This document shows positions 54,803 to 63,944 of a stretch of 64,000 nt of DNA, in pieces. Source of the stretch: Flavobacterium undicola (lineage in GTDB: Bacteria; Bacteroidota; Bacteroidia; Flavobacteriales; Flavobacteriaceae); the NCBI RefSeq assembly GCF_009909155.2, contig NZ_JAAAPM020000015.1:1-64000 (forward strand), written 5' to 3'. Made by a program: the position numbers and the translations under genes. Under the pieces are notes generated by a model that ran no database searches, was not told the DNA's origin, and was given only the letters and a program-made list of their open reading frames with translations. The first letter of the stretch is position 1. Each line of letters starts with the position of its first letter.

Positions 54803-55744
54803 ATGACAATCACACAACTTAAATATGTATTGGCGGTAGCCGAACACAAGAACTTCACTCTCGCTGCCGAAAAATGTTTTGTAACACAGCCTACATTGAG
54901 TATGCAAATTCAAAAAATTGAAGACGAACTTAGTATTCAAATCTTCGACAGAACTAAAAAACCCATTCAATTAACTGATATTGGTCAAAAAATTGTTAAC
55001 CAAGCCAAAAATATTGTCAACGAAGCCGATAGAATTCAAGACATCGTAGAACAACAAAAAGGGTTTATTGGTGGCGAATTTAGACTTGGTATCATCCCTA
55101 CTATTATGCCTACTTTGTTGCCGATGTTTTTAAATAATTTCATAAAAAAACATCCTAAAGTAAAACTCATTATCGAAGAGTTAAACACTCAAGAGATTAT
55201 TGCCAAACTTAACAATGGTCATTTAGATGCTGCAATTGCTGCTACACCATTGATGGAAGAAAAAATCAAGGAAATTGTTTTATACTTCGAGCCATTTGTA
55301 GCTTACATTCCTGAAAGCCATCAGAACTTTCAAAAAAAGGAGATTGAAGTATCCGACTTAAATCTTGATGAAATTTTATTACTACAAGACGGACATTGTT
55401 TTAGAGATGGAATTTTAAATCTTTGTAAAAACAATACAAGACACGAAGGAAATCATTTTCAAATAGAAAGCGGTAGTTTTGAAACATTAATAAAACTTGC
55501 CGATGAAGGCTTAGGAACCACACTTTTACCTTATTTACATACTTTAGATTTAAAAGAATCTGACAAAATTAAATTACGCCATTTTGTAGAACCAAAACCA
55601 GCCCGGGAAGTAAGTCTTATTTTTCCAAAAAGTGAATTAAAAATACAGATTATTGAAGCTTTAAGAAGTACTATAGCCGGAGTAATTAAAGGAGCAATTG
55701 TTTTTCAAAACGTTCAAATAATAAGCCCTCTTCAAAAAAAATAG
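54803..55744 (+). CDS. LysR-type regulator, OxyR-like
   Basis: Start chosen at the ATG at 54803 (MTITQLKYVLAVAEHKNFTLAA), the standard LysR opening. About 313 residues: winged helix over 1-60 (TQPTLSMQIQKIEDEL as recognition region) and a substrate-binding domain after residue 90. OxyR-like traits are Cys in the effector domain (GHCFRDGILNLCKNN), a spacing like that of OxyR redox cysteines. OxyR regulating katG (35092) or the SOD gene is inference. Terminator follows. Confidence 0.88.
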   Translation: MTITQLKYVLAVAEHKNFTLAAEKCFVTQPTLSMQIQKIEDELSIQIFDRTKKPIQLTDIGQKIVNQAKNIVNEADRIQDIVEQQKGFIGGEFRLGIIPTIMPTLLPMFLNNFIKKHPKVKLIIEELNTQEIIAKLNNGHLDAAIAATPLMEEKIKEIVLYFEPFVAYIPESHQNFQKKEIEVSDLNLDEILLLQDGHCFRDGILNLCKNNTRHEGNHFQIESGSFETLIKLADEGLGTTLLPYLHTLDLKESDKIKLRHFVEPKPAREVSLIFPKSELKIQIIEALRSTIAGVIKGAIVFQNVQIISPLQKK

Positions 55745-55778
55745 AGTCAAGATTTTTTAGTTTCTTGACTCTGTTTTT
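55743..55778 (+). terminator. Terminator of the LysR gene
   Basis: 10-bp stem AGAGTCAAGA / TCTTGACTCT overlapping the stop codon, then a T-run. Confidence 0.82.
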
Positions 55779-55782
55779 TAGA

Positions 55783-55983
55783 TTAATTTCTTTCTACTAC
55801 AAAAAGACACTTTTGCAATTCGGGTTTTTCTTTGGTAAAAAACAAAAGCCAACTTCTAAGATGCTCTATTTCGTGTGGCAATAGATTCCTAACCGCTTTT
55901 TTAAGTTCTTTTACAAATAGATCAGGTGCAAAACTAACTCTTTCCAATATTGACTTTGTGTAATCGTATATCATTCTTGGCAT
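55783..55983 (-). CDS. Small helical protein, paralogue A (66 aa)
   Basis: Start placed at the ATG at 55983 (MPRMIYDYTKSILERVSF), aligned with paralogue B; an earlier Met would add a hydrophobic 16-residue lead absent from the paralogue. The product has no signal peptide and reads as two or three helices. It shares with B the pattern DYTKSILERVSF.P.LF.KEL.KA...LLP.E...L..WL..F...KPEL. Function unknown. Confidence 0.75.
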   Translation of the reverse strand: MPRMIYDYTKSILERVSFAPDLFVKELKKAVRNLLPHEIEHLRSWLLFFTKEKPELQKCLFVVERN

Positions 55984-56182
55984 ATCTAATAGTATTAAAG
56001 TTATTCTAAATAAAAGTAGTGTAATATACAAAAAATAAATTTTAACTTACAACTTAAAAACCGTTAAAAAACACATAAATCTGCTCAAATACATTTTTTG
56101 AAAAATTTAAAAAAATTTAACTTACAAATTGATATATTTTAACATTTCACTTTTTATAATAGAAAAAATGTTTATTGCATAA

Positions 56183-56210
56183 AAAAGGAATCTATTTTTA
56201 GATTCCTTTT
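56183..56210 (-). terminator. Terminator of paralogue B
   Basis: 12-bp stem AAAAGGAATCTA / TAGATTCCTTTT, followed by Ts on the minus strand. Confidence 0.85.
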
Positions 56211-56212
56211 CT

Positions 56213-56410
56213 TTAGATATTTACAATTAACAATGAAAGTTTTAACTCTGGTTTTTCTATTATAAAAGATGTTAACCACTCTTTTAACTGCTGTAATTCA
56301 TAAGGCAAGAGTGCTTTTATGGCTTTTTCTAGTTCTTTACAAAAAAGAACAGGATCAAAACTAACTCTTTCTAATATCGATTTGGTATAATCAAACATAA
56401 TTTTTGACAT
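56213..56410 (-). CDS. Small helical protein, paralogue B (65 aa)
   Basis: MSKIMFDYTKSILERVSFDPVLFCKEL start, then AIKALLPYELQQLKEWL and KPELKLSLLIV. About half of the residues match paralogue A at 55783, including the unbroken DYTKSILERVSF word. Own terminator. The spacing (230 nt between the two genes) and separate terminator suggest independent units rather than an operon. Confidence 0.78.
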   Translation of the reverse strand: MSKIMFDYTKSILERVSFDPVLFCKELEKAIKALLPYELQQLKEWLTSFIIEKPELKLSLLIVNI

Positions 56411-56551
56411 AATGTATCAATAGTTTAAGGTTAAACATCTTTTTCTCAATGCTTTGTAAAAATACAAATTTTAAAAACACATTTTACACTTTAACGTTAT
56501 TTTTCAATTATTATTATTTACAGACTTAAAAAATAATGCATTCCTAATTTT

Positions 56552-57211
56552 TTACTTAAAAGCTCTAAACATTTCTCTTTTTCCCGGAGGACCTTCCAGT
56601 TTTTCAACTCTAAATCCTACCTCAATCATACTTCGTTTTACTACTCCCCTGGCTGCATAAGTTACTAAAACTCCGTTTTCTTTTAAAGCGTCATACATTT
56701 TTTTAAAAATTTCAGTACTCCATAACTCGGGCTGTACTCTATAACCAAAAGCATCAAAATAAATCAAATCAAATTGTACCACATCATCAATATCTTGAAA
56801 AAATTGTTTTCGTTTAGTTAACGAAAAACGATCGCTTAACTCTATTTTTTCACCCCAATTGCTTTGATGCATCTGCTCAAATACAGCCAATTGATGCTGA
56901 GCATTTAATTCATCTACATAATTCATAGATAGAATTTCTTCAGCAGCAACCGGATAAGCCTCTACTCCAACATAATTAATGGTTTGTCCCATTGTTTGAG
57001 CTTCTAAAAAACTAATAAAAGCATTGAGTCCTGTGCCAAAACCTATTTCTAAAATAGAAAGTGTTTTATCTTTAAATAATGAAAGTCCATTTTTGATAAA
57101 AACGTGTTTGGCTTCTTGAATCGCTCCGTGTTTAGAATGATAACTCTCATTCCATTCTTCCAAATGAATCGTTGTAGAACCATCTTGGGTTTGTATAATT
57201 TCTCTTTTCAA
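56552..57211 (-). CDS. mnmD: tRNA 5-methylaminomethyl-2-thiouridine methyltransferase MnmD
   Basis: Methylates the wobble uridine intermediate (nm5s2U to mnm5s2U) in tRNA. The 219-residue protein has the SAM-binding motif ILEIGFGTGLNAF (about 52-64), the acidic FDLIYFDAFG motif (about 143-152) and the ending RVEKLEGPPGKREM. It is the stand-alone methyltransferase without the MnmC oxidase half. Gln-, Lys- and Glu-tRNAs are its normal targets; four tRNA-Glu genes lie in this window. Confidence 0.92.
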   Translation of the reverse strand: MKREIIQTQDGSTTIHLEEWNESYHSKHGAIQEAKHVFIKNGLSLFKDKTLSILEIGFGTGLNAFISFLEAQTMGQTINYVGVEAYPVAAEEILSMNYVDELNAQHQLAVFEQMHQSNWGEKIELSDRFSLTKRKQFFQDIDDVVQFDLIYFDAFGYRVQPELWSTEIFKKMYDALKENGVLVTYAARGVVKRSMIEVGFRVEKLEGPPGKREMFRAFK

Positions 57212-57512
57212 TTTTTCTTAAAATATTTTTATTGAATCCAAATCAATGAGTAACCAAAATTACTCAAAAAACAGCATACAAAACCTTAAAAAACTTTGAT
57301 TTATTGCATATTTCATAGAAATGATTGTCTTTTTTTTAGTTTTTTTTTGAATATATGAAAATCCTATTCAATAGTAACAATTATTAAAGTTTTAGCAAGT
57401 TTTTTGTCCATTTTTATTTAATTTTGCAGAAATCAAAGTTTAGTTCATCATAAAGTGAAATTTTATACTTAAGCTTCATTTATACATTCAAAAAAATAAA
57501 AAACATATTATT
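57212..57512. other. Intergenic region between divergent mnmD and ilvE
   Basis: A/T-rich, no ORF or hairpin worth calling. A -7-like TAATTTTG at 57419-57426 points to ilvE with a leader of about 80 nt; no well-placed TTG was seen. Confidence 0.45.
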
Positions 57513-58580
57513 ATGAGTACAACTCAAGCCAACAAAATTGAAATTATAAAAGCACCTAATACAAAAATTAACGAAGTAGATTTTGACAACATAAATTTTG
57601 GTTCTGTTTTTACTGATCATTTATTTGAATGTGATTTTAAAAATGGGGAATGGCAAAACCCAACTATCAAGCCTTATGCTCCATTTATGATGGATCCATC
57701 ATCAAGAGTTTTTCATTATGGACAAGCCATTTTTGAAGGAATGAAAGCCTACAAAGATGACAATGATGCTATCTGGCTTTTTAGACCTGATGAAAATATA
57801 AAACGTTTTAATAGTTCGGCTGTTAGAATGGCAATGCCTGAAGTTCCAGAATCATTATTTACTGAAGGGCTTAACCAATTATTAAAATTAGATGAAGCCT
57901 GGATTAAAAAAGGCTTAGGAAACACTTTATATATCCGCCCTTTTATGATTGCAACTGGTTTTGGCGTTGTAGCTAATCCATCTGATGAATACAAATTCAT
58001 GATTATTCTATCTCCTGCAAAAGCTTATTATTCGGGAGAAGTTAAGGTTCTTATTGCAGAGCATTACAGTAGAGCTGCTAATGGTGGTATTGGTGCTGCA
58101 AAAACTGCTGGAAATTATGCAGGACAATTCTACCCTACTAGTTTAGCTAACAAAGAAGGTTTCCAACAAATCATCTGGACTGACGATGCAACGCATACTA
58201 AGTTAGAAGAAGCAGGAACAATGAATGTATTTTTCAGAATTAATGATACTTTAGTAACTGCTCCTACAAGCGAAAGAATTTTAGATGGAGTTACCAGAAA
58301 AAGTCTTATTGATATGGCTAAAAGAGAAGGAATTGCTATTGAAGAACGTCCGGTTCTTGTTTCTGAATTAATTGAAGGAATCAAAGATGGTAGCTTAAAA
58401 GAAATATTTGGTGCAGGAACTGCTGCTGTAGTTAGCCCTATAAAAGGATTCTCATACAAAGAAGAATATTTCGAATTGCCTAAAATAGAAGATTCTATAG
58501 CATTACAATTGAAAGAAAAATTGACGAACATCCAACACAAATTAGCAGAAGACCCATTTGGTTGGACTGTAAAAATATAA
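57513..58580 (+). CDS. ilvE: Branched-chain amino acid aminotransferase
   Basis: PLP enzyme moving the amino group between Leu/Ile/Val and 2-oxoglutarate. 355 residues in fold type IV: VFHYGQAIFEGMKAY near 67-80, PLP Lys197 in GGIGAAKTAGNYA, GFQQIIWTDDATHTKLEEAGTMN and GAGTAAVVSPI. Length is that of the longer bacterial/eukaryal-like BCAT. Single-gene unit with a perfect palindromic terminator. Confidence 0.94.
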   Translation: MSTTQANKIEIIKAPNTKINEVDFDNINFGSVFTDHLFECDFKNGEWQNPTIKPYAPFMMDPSSRVFHYGQAIFEGMKAYKDDNDAIWLFRPDENIKRFNSSAVRMAMPEVPESLFTEGLNQLLKLDEAWIKKGLGNTLYIRPFMIATGFGVVANPSDEYKFMIILSPAKAYYSGEVKVLIAEHYSRAANGGIGAAKTAGNYAGQFYPTSLANKEGFQQIIWTDDATHTKLEEAGTMNVFFRINDTLVTAPTSERILDGVTRKSLIDMAKREGIAIEERPVLVSELIEGIKDGSLKEIFGAGTAAVVSPIKGFSYKEEYFELPKIEDSIALQLKEKLTNIQHKLAEDPFGWTVKI

Positions 58581-58601
58581 TTTTCTCATTTTAAGATAAA
58601 G

Positions 58602-58637
58602 AAAAAGGCGATTTTCAAATTTGAAAATCGCCTTTTT
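58602..58637. terminator. Bidirectional terminator, ilvE / MazG-like gene
   Basis: Perfect palindrome centred on CAAATTTG, with stem AAAAAGGCGATTTTCAAA. T-runs on both strands; the MazG-like gene converges on it. Confidence 0.88.
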
Positions 58638-58654
58638 TAGTATTGCTTATTTTG

Positions 58655-59044
58655 TTAGAAATTACCTAATATTTTTGAAAAATCGGGTTTTAAATAATTA
58701 GGACCTTTCATCACTTTTCCATCCTCACGATAAATAGGTTGACCATCTTCTCCTAACTTACTCATGTTGCTTCTTTGAATTTCATCAAAAACAGCTTCAA
58801 TTTTATTCTGAAGTCCGTGCTCAATGATTGTTCCGCACAAAATATACATCATGTCACCTAAAGCATCAGCAATTTCAACCAAATCATTATTCTTAACTGC
58901 TTCCAGATATTCTTCGTTTTCTTCTTTCATTAAATGATAACGAAGTGTTTTTTTTGACTCTCCTAAATCGGCAATAGGATTTTCACTATGTCCTATTCCA
59001 AATGCTGTGTGAAATTCTTTAACTGAATTGATTTGCTTTTGCAT
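58655..59044 (-). CDS. MazG-like nucleoside triphosphate pyrophosphohydrolase
   Basis: A 129-residue all-alpha NTP-PPase, one MazG-like domain. The metal site is the EENEEYLEA helix (Glu pair) and the EIADALGDMMYI helix (Asp). It hydrolyses unusual or excess nucleotides; the real substrate is unknown. The C-terminal ~35 residues (GEDGQPIYREDGKVMKGPNY) form an extra tail also seen in phage/bacterial MazG-like proteins. Confidence 0.88.
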   Translation of the reverse strand: MQKQINSVKEFHTAFGIGHSENPIADLGESKKTLRYHLMKEENEEYLEAVKNNDLVEIADALGDMMYILCGTIIEHGLQNKIEAVFDEIQRSNMSKLGEDGQPIYREDGKVMKGPNYLKPDFSKILGNF

Positions 59045-59124
59045 AATTATTATTGATTAAATGAAATGCAAATTAGCAACTAATCCTAAACATTTGACTA
59101 TTTTTGCAATAAATTTTTAAAATT

Positions 59125-59313
59125 ATGTTTAGCCAAGGACAATTATTATTTGCACTCTGTTTTATTATTGCTTTTGTTATCATCATGATTATTTCTTATC
59201 GAAAAGATATCAAAACACACAAAGTATTTTACAAAGGAAATTATAAAATCTTAATTGGTTTCTTTATTTTCATTGGAATTTTATTCCTGATAAAAATATT
59301 TTTCAAACATTAA
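59125..59313 (+). CDS. Small membrane protein (62 aa)
   Basis: Two hydrophobic segments (about residues 5-24 and 44-60) joined by a basic loop (SYRKDIKTHKVFYKGNYK). The product starts MFSQGQLLFAL and ends FFKH. A perfect -7 box TATTTTTG lies at 59099-59106. No family name known. Alternative: none of the other frames gives a better ORF. Confidence 0.7.
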   Translation: MFSQGQLLFALCFIIAFVIIMIISYRKDIKTHKVFYKGNYKILIGFFIFIGILFLIKIFFKH

Positions 59314-59576
59314 TCAAACAAGTTTTTACTTCAATAATCTCAAATTACATTAAGATTATCCAAAAACACAATCCTCACAAAAACAATCAGTTAATTTTTA
59401 AAATTATACTTTTTCACTATTATTTTTCCGTTAATTGACCATAAGCTGCTATTCAGAAATATTCAAGAATTCTTTTCTATTTTGACAATAAAGCATCTCT
59501 TTTTATAATTTTTGCGCTCACAGCTTCGAATATTGATAAAATTTCTAACTTTACAACAGAAAATAATCAATTTACT

Positions 59577-60698
59577 ATGAGAATTTTAAAATATATCTTT
59601 CTTTTATTTTTACTTAGCTTAGTCGCCTTATCAATATTTGTTGCTACACAAAAAGGAGATTTCCTTGTAGAAAGAAGTAAGATTATTAATTCTCCCCGAT
59701 CTTCAGTTTATAACTATATCAATGATTACAGAAACTGGAGTGATTTTGGTTCATGGACAACTGAAGATCCAGAAATAAAAATAAAGTACCCTCAAAATAC
59801 TATTGGCAAAAGCGCTTCTTATTCCTGGGAAGGGAAAGACGGTAGTGGTGAAATGCGTACTATTAGAATCACAGAAAACGATAGTATTGTACAATCCATG
59901 GAATTTGAAGGAACCACATCTACTGTTTTTTGGAATTTTAAAGATACTATTGGCGGAACAAAAGTAACCTGGAAAACCAAAGGAAAAATGAGCTTTTTCT
60001 TTAAAATTTACTCTGCTATAAATGGTGGTGTAGATAATGTAATTGGGACTATTTACGAAAAAAGTTTAGCCAACTTAGACAAAGCACTAGATTATGAGAT
60101 AAATACCTTTTCGACTATTAATAATGGGATAGTTCAAAAACCCGTTATGAATTATATTGGGCAGTCTTTCACAAGTGAGTTAGTCAAAATAAATAAGAAC
60201 TTCAAAATTATTATTCCTAAACTGACTACTTTTTGCAAAAAAAATAATATTGTAATTAGTGGAAAACCCTTTATTATTTACCACACTTATGATACTGCAA
60301 AGGGACTTGCTAAAATCACTATTGGTATTGCCATTAGAGATGCTATCTTTTTTAGTTCCGGAAGCGAAATTGTAGCTGGAAAACTAGAAGCTTTTGAAGG
60401 TGCTAAAACAACATTAACCGGGGACTATTCGCACCTAAAAACTGCTTATAGCAAAACCGTCGCTTATTTAAATCAAAACAAACTAACTCCAAATCCTGTT
60501 TTTTCACATTTAGAAATTTATACTTCAGGTAAAAATGAAATTAAAAACACATCTAAATGGATTACGGAGGTCTATATTCCTATTGTACCAAAAGTAGTTC
60601 CTCAAGAAAAAACATACTATCCGGCAGCAGCAGTAGAGAGAAACAATCCTATTGAAGAATCTAAACCAAAAACAGCAGAGGAAGAATCAGAATTTTAA
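59577..60698 (+). CDS. SRPBCC / GyrI-like two-domain protein
   Basis: A 373-residue protein with an N-terminal membrane helix (residues 5-25), then an SRPBCC (polyketide cyclase-like) domain over about 30-175 (RNWSDFGSW, FEGTTSTVFWNF), and a GyrI-like small-molecule-binding domain over about 195-335 (GKPFIIYHTYD, EVYIPIVPKVV). The tail is Pro/Glu-rich. It probably binds a hydrophobic ligand at the membrane. It lies 61 nt before the ECF sigma gene and may be transcribed with it. Confidence 0.82.
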   Translation: MRILKYIFLLFLLSLVALSIFVATQKGDFLVERSKIINSPRSSVYNYINDYRNWSDFGSWTTEDPEIKIKYPQNTIGKSASYSWEGKDGSGEMRTIRITENDSIVQSMEFEGTTSTVFWNFKDTIGGTKVTWKTKGKMSFFFKIYSAINGGVDNVIGTIYEKSLANLDKALDYEINTFSTINNGIVQKPVMNYIGQSFTSELVKINKNFKIIIPKLTTFCKKNNIVISGKPFIIYHTYDTAKGLAKITIGIAIRDAIFFSSGSEIVAGKLEAFEGAKTTLTGDYSHLKTAYSKTVAYLNQNKLTPNPVFSHLEIYTSGKNEIKNTSKWITEVYIPIVPKVVPQEKTYYPAAAVERNNPIEESKPKTAEEESEF

Positions 60699-60759
60699 AA
60701 AATTTCTTTTCGTCCATTAAACCATATCACAACTTTTACATCTAATTCAACAAAAGACT

Positions 60760-61302
60760 TTGCTGGACGAAAAGGAATTCATACAACAATTATTAAATCC
60801 GAAAACGCAAAACGATGCTTTTCAAAAGTTGTTGCATACCTATCAAAAGCCACTGTACAATCATATTCGAAACATTGTTTTAGATCATGATGATACCGCC
60901 GATGTTTTACAAAATACCTTTATCAAAGTTTTTCAAAATCTTAAAAATTTTAAAGGCGAAAGCAAATTATTTTCCTGGATGTACCGTATTGCTACTAATG
61001 AAGCGCTGACTTTTTTAAATCAAAAAGCAAAAAAAAGCGGAATTTCATCCGAAACCTTACAAAGCAAAGCAATAGACAATCTTAAAGCTGATGTTTATTT
61101 TGACGGAAACGATATTCAAATTGCATTACACAAAGCCATTGTAACACTTCCTAAAAAACAGCAATTAGTATTTAAAATGAAATATTTTGAAGAATTAAAA
61201 TACGAAGAAATCTCAGAGATTCTTGGTACATCCGTTGGTGCACTAAAAGCCTCTTATCATCATGCAGTAAAAAAAATTGAAGCCCTTTTAACAACAAATT
61301 AA
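60760..61302 (+). CDS. ECF RNA polymerase sigma factor, TTG start
   Basis: A 180-residue ECF sigma factor with region 2 (FIKVFQNLKNFKGESKLFSWMYRIATNEAL) and region 4 (LPKKQQLVFKMKYFEELKYEEISEILGTSVGALKASYHHAVKK). The start is a TTG at 60760 (LLDEKEFIQQ); no in-frame ATG in front would give a better beginning. It opens a sigma / putative anti-sigma / CpxP-like operon with 33- and 17-nt gaps. Confidence 0.93.
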   Translation: MLDEKEFIQQLLNPKTQNDAFQKLLHTYQKPLYNHIRNIVLDHDDTADVLQNTFIKVFQNLKNFKGESKLFSWMYRIATNEALTFLNQKAKKSGISSETLQSKAIDNLKADVYFDGNDIQIALHKAIVTLPKKQQLVFKMKYFEELKYEEISEILGTSVGALKASYHHAVKKIEALLTTN

Positions 61303-61335
61303 ACCTTTTACATTTCATTCAGTCTAATAGATATC

Positions 61336-61758
61336 ATGAAAGAATTTAAATTAAATACAATCCCTAAAATTGAATCTGGATTCAAAACTCCCGAAGACCT
61401 TTTTTTTGAAAAGTTTTCAGCGAATCTAATAGAACAATTGCCTAAAAACGAACCAAAAACAATTTCGCTATTCCAAAAAAAGAAAGCAATTATTATGATG
61501 GTAGCCGCTATTTTTGTGCTAGCTTTACTTATTCCTTCTGTAATTAATAATGCGAGTCGTTCAAGCGAAATAGATCCTGTAACCTTAGAAAATTACTTAA
61601 GCTATCAATCGAATGTGAATCAATATGATTTAATAAATGTACTGGACGAAGAGGACATTGACAACATCAGCACCAATACTAATATCGCTTTAGAAGACAA
61701 AACTATTGAGGATATTTTAATAAGTAACAACAATTTAGAACATTATATTATAGAATAA
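61336..61758 (+). CDS. Putative anti-sigma factor, single-pass membrane protein
   Basis: A 140-residue protein with a soluble N-terminal part (residues 1-48, ELNTIPKIESGFKTPEDLFFEKF type), one membrane segment (about 50-70) and an acidic outer domain (NVLDEEDIDNISTNTN). The position right after the sigma gene and the build fit an anti-sigma factor, but no zinc-binding anti-sigma motif is visible, so this is inference. Confidence 0.65.
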   Translation: MKEFKLNTIPKIESGFKTPEDLFFEKFSANLIEQLPKNEPKTISLFQKKKAIIMMVAAIFVLALLIPSVINNASRSSEIDPVTLENYLSYQSNVNQYDLINVLDEEDIDNISTNTNIALEDKTIEDILISNNNLEHYIIE

Positions 61759-61775
61759 TATTAAAAAAACGGAAG

Positions 61776-62237
61776 ATGAATTTTAGAAAAATTATACCCT
61801 TATTATTACTTTTTACTTGTAGCTTTTATGCCCAAGACAAAGACAATATAAACGATAAAAAAGAACAAATTAGATCCTTAAAAGTAGCTTTTTTAACTAC
61901 CGAACTCGATCTTAGCTCCCAAGAATCTGAAAAATTCTGGCCCATTTATAATGCTTATGACGATAAACAATTCGAACTAAGACATGAAAAAATGAAAGCC
62001 TTCAAAAGTAAATTGAGTGATGACGCACTTAGCAAAATGAACGAAAGAGATGCTTCAATTTTACTTTCGCAAATGGAAGCTAATGATGAAGAATTATTTT
62101 TATTGCGAAAAAAATTCAGCAAAAGCTTGAGAACAATTTTTTCAGCAACAAAAATCTTGAAATTAAAAAAAGCCGAAGAAGATTTTAATCGAAAATTACT
62201 CCAACAATACGGAGATAGAGGCAGAAAAAACAAATAA
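61776..62237 (+). CDS. Periplasmic CpxP/Spy-like protein
   Basis: A 153-residue protein with a signal peptide ending SFYAQ (near residue 20) and a long helical body: FLTTELDLSSQESEKFWPIYNAYDDKQFELR, then ASILLSQMEANDEELFLLRKKFSK. This is the Bacteroidota sensor-of-ECF-stress-type helical protein often encoded after sigma/anti-sigma pairs. Terminator at 62257-62289. Confidence 0.82.
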   Translation: MNFRKIIPLLLLFTCSFYAQDKDNINDKKEQIRSLKVAFLTTELDLSSQESEKFWPIYNAYDDKQFELRHEKMKAFKSKLSDDALSKMNERDASILLSQMEANDEELFLLRKKFSKSLRTIFSATKILKLKKAEEDFNRKLLQQYGDRGRKNK

Positions 62238-62256
62238 CACATTAAAAAGATTGGGT

Positions 62257-62289
62257 AAAGCCGTCACGTTAAAAAAACGCGACGGCTTT
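62257..62289 (+). terminator. Terminator of the ECF sigma operon
   Basis: Stem AAAGCCGTC / GACGGCTTT with extended imperfect pairing, then Ts. Confidence 0.83.
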
Positions 62290-62415
62290 TTCCATTATAT
62301 TATTAGCTGATTTTATGCGTTCTTAAACTGCATATCACAACTACCAAAATCACTTTAAATTAATTGGCACAGTAATTGAATATCTCAAATTATCAATATT
62401 AAAAAAACAGTAGCC

Positions 62416-63924
62416 ATGAAAAATAAAATAATATTCTTAAGCATTATAGCTTCTTTTTTTATCACACAAACAGAAGCTCAAAATAAAAGTACAGTAAACG
62501 CAATGAGTAACGAAATTAGTGACAATCTCGATTTGAGAGCTGTTGCCTCAATTTTTGGAGACTCAAGAAATCTGGAAGATTTTGAAAGACGTCTGAATGA
62601 TCCTGAACTTCAAATTTCTAATTTAGACTTAAATAATGATGACGAAGTAGATTACTTGCGTGTAATAGAATCAGTAGAATACAATACGCACGTAGTTATT
62701 ATCCAAGCTGTTTTAGATCGTGATGTATACCAAGACGTAGCAACTATTGATATCGAAAGAGACAACTACAATAGAGTGCAAGTACAATTTATAGGTAACG
62801 AATACATGTATGGTTCTAACTACATCTACGAACCAGTGTATTATTCGACTCCATTAATCTATGCCTCTTTTTGGACTTCTAATTACCGCCCTTATGTTTC
62901 AAACTGGTACTGGAATTATTATCCATCTTACTACTATGCCTGGAATCCATATCCTGTATACAGATATAGAAACAACATTAGTTTGTGCTTAAATTTTCAT
63001 AACAGTTACAATTATGTAAGCTACAGAAGAAGTAATCTGGCCATTTCATTATATAATTCCAGACGTACAAATGCTTATGAAAGACGTTATCCAAATTATG
63101 CTTTCTCAAAAAGAAATAGTAATTACTCTAATCGTTACGATTTAGATCAAAGAAGAGGTTCAAGATATTATAGCAATAACAATTCAACAAACAGAAATTC
63201 AACTGGTAGACAATATAGCACAACACCTAGAAAAGAAACACAAAGAGACTATTCAGAAAACAGATCGGGTACTTCCAGACCAAACACACCGTCTAGAAAC
63301 TACAATCCTAATAATGCAACTAACAGTTCAAGAGAAAACAATACACAAAGAACAGAAAGTAAAGCTTACGATCCAAACAATGCTTCTAACTCAAGAGGAA
63401 ATTCAACTCAAAGAACAGAAACTAGAGCATACGATCCAAACAATGCTTCTAACTCAAGAGGAAATTCAGCTCAAAGAACAGAAAGTAAAGCCTACGATCC
63501 AAACAATGCATCCAACTCAAGAGGAAATTCAAATCAAAGAACAGAAAGCAGAGCTTACGATCCAAACAATGCTTCTAACTCAAGAGGAAACACAACTCAA
63601 AGAACAGAAAGTAGAGCCTACGATCCAAACAATGCTTCCAACTCAAGAGGAAATTCAACTCAAAGAACAGAAAGTAGAGCCTACGAACAAAACAACGCGG
63701 GAAATCCAAGACAAAATCAAACACCACAAAACCCAACAACGAGAACTTATTCTCCTAGACAAGAAAACAACTCACAAGGAGCACAAAACGCCAGAGAAAA
63801 TAGTCAAAATAGAGGAACAATGTCCGGACCTAGCGCTCCAACACAACGAGCGGAATCTAATAGAAATAGTGACAACAGAGGAGAAAACAACAATTCTTCC
63901 AGAAATAACAACCGAAGAATCTAA
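62416..63924 (+). CDS. Secreted protein with 21-residue repeats
   Basis: A 502-residue protein with a signal peptide ending TEAQ (near residue 22). A folded N-terminal part (about 30-140: IFGDSRNLEDFERRLNDPE, NDDEVDYLRVIE) precedes a Tyr/Trp-rich core (about 145-200). Residues about 240-500 are Asn/Ser/Arg/Thr-rich and include near-identical 21-residue repeats (YDPNNASNSRGNSTQRTESR type). No sorting domain or enzyme motif was recognised. It may be an envelope or matrix-like protein. It follows the ECF operon (178 nt) and could be a target of it; no evidence beyond position. Confidence 0.82.
   Translation: MKNKIIFLSIIASFFITQTEAQNKSTVNAMSNEISDNLDLRAVASIFGDSRNLEDFERRLNDPELQISNLDLNNDDEVDYLRVIESVEYNTHVVIIQAVLDRDVYQDVATIDIERDNYNRVQVQFIGNEYMYGSNYIYEPVYYSTPLIYASFWTSNYRPYVSNWYWNYYPSYYYAWNPYPVYRYRNNISLCLNFHNSYNYVSYRRSNLAISLYNSRRTNAYERRYPNYAFSKRNSNYSNRYDLDQRRGSRYYSNNNSTNRNSTGRQYSTTPRKETQRDYSENRSGTSRPNTPSRNYNPNNATNSSRENNTQRTESKAYDPNNASNSRGNSTQRTETRAYDPNNASNSRGNSAQRTESKAYDPNNASNSRGNSNQRTESRAYDPNNASNSRGNTTQRTESRAYDPNNASNSRGNSTQRTESRAYEQNNAGNPRQNQTPQNPTTRTYSPRQENNSQGAQNARENSQNRGTMSGPSAPTQRAESNRNSDNRGENNNSSRNNNRRI
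63301..63681 (+). repeat. Six tandem 63-66-bp repeats inside the secreted protein gene
   Basis: Units start at 63301 (66 bp), 63367, 63430, 63493, 63556 and 63619 (63 bp each), with a partial seventh from 63682. Each codes for one YDPNNASNSRGN.TQRTE.[KR]A unit. The last five are almost identical at the DNA level, so copy-number change by slippage is likely. Confidence 0.92.
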
Positions 63925-63944
63925 CAAAATCAAAAGCTATTATT

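Noticed and set aside
63301..63681. 63-bp tandem repeats as a possible CRISPR array
   Set aside because: Units are directly adjacent without unique spacers and are in frame within a long gene.
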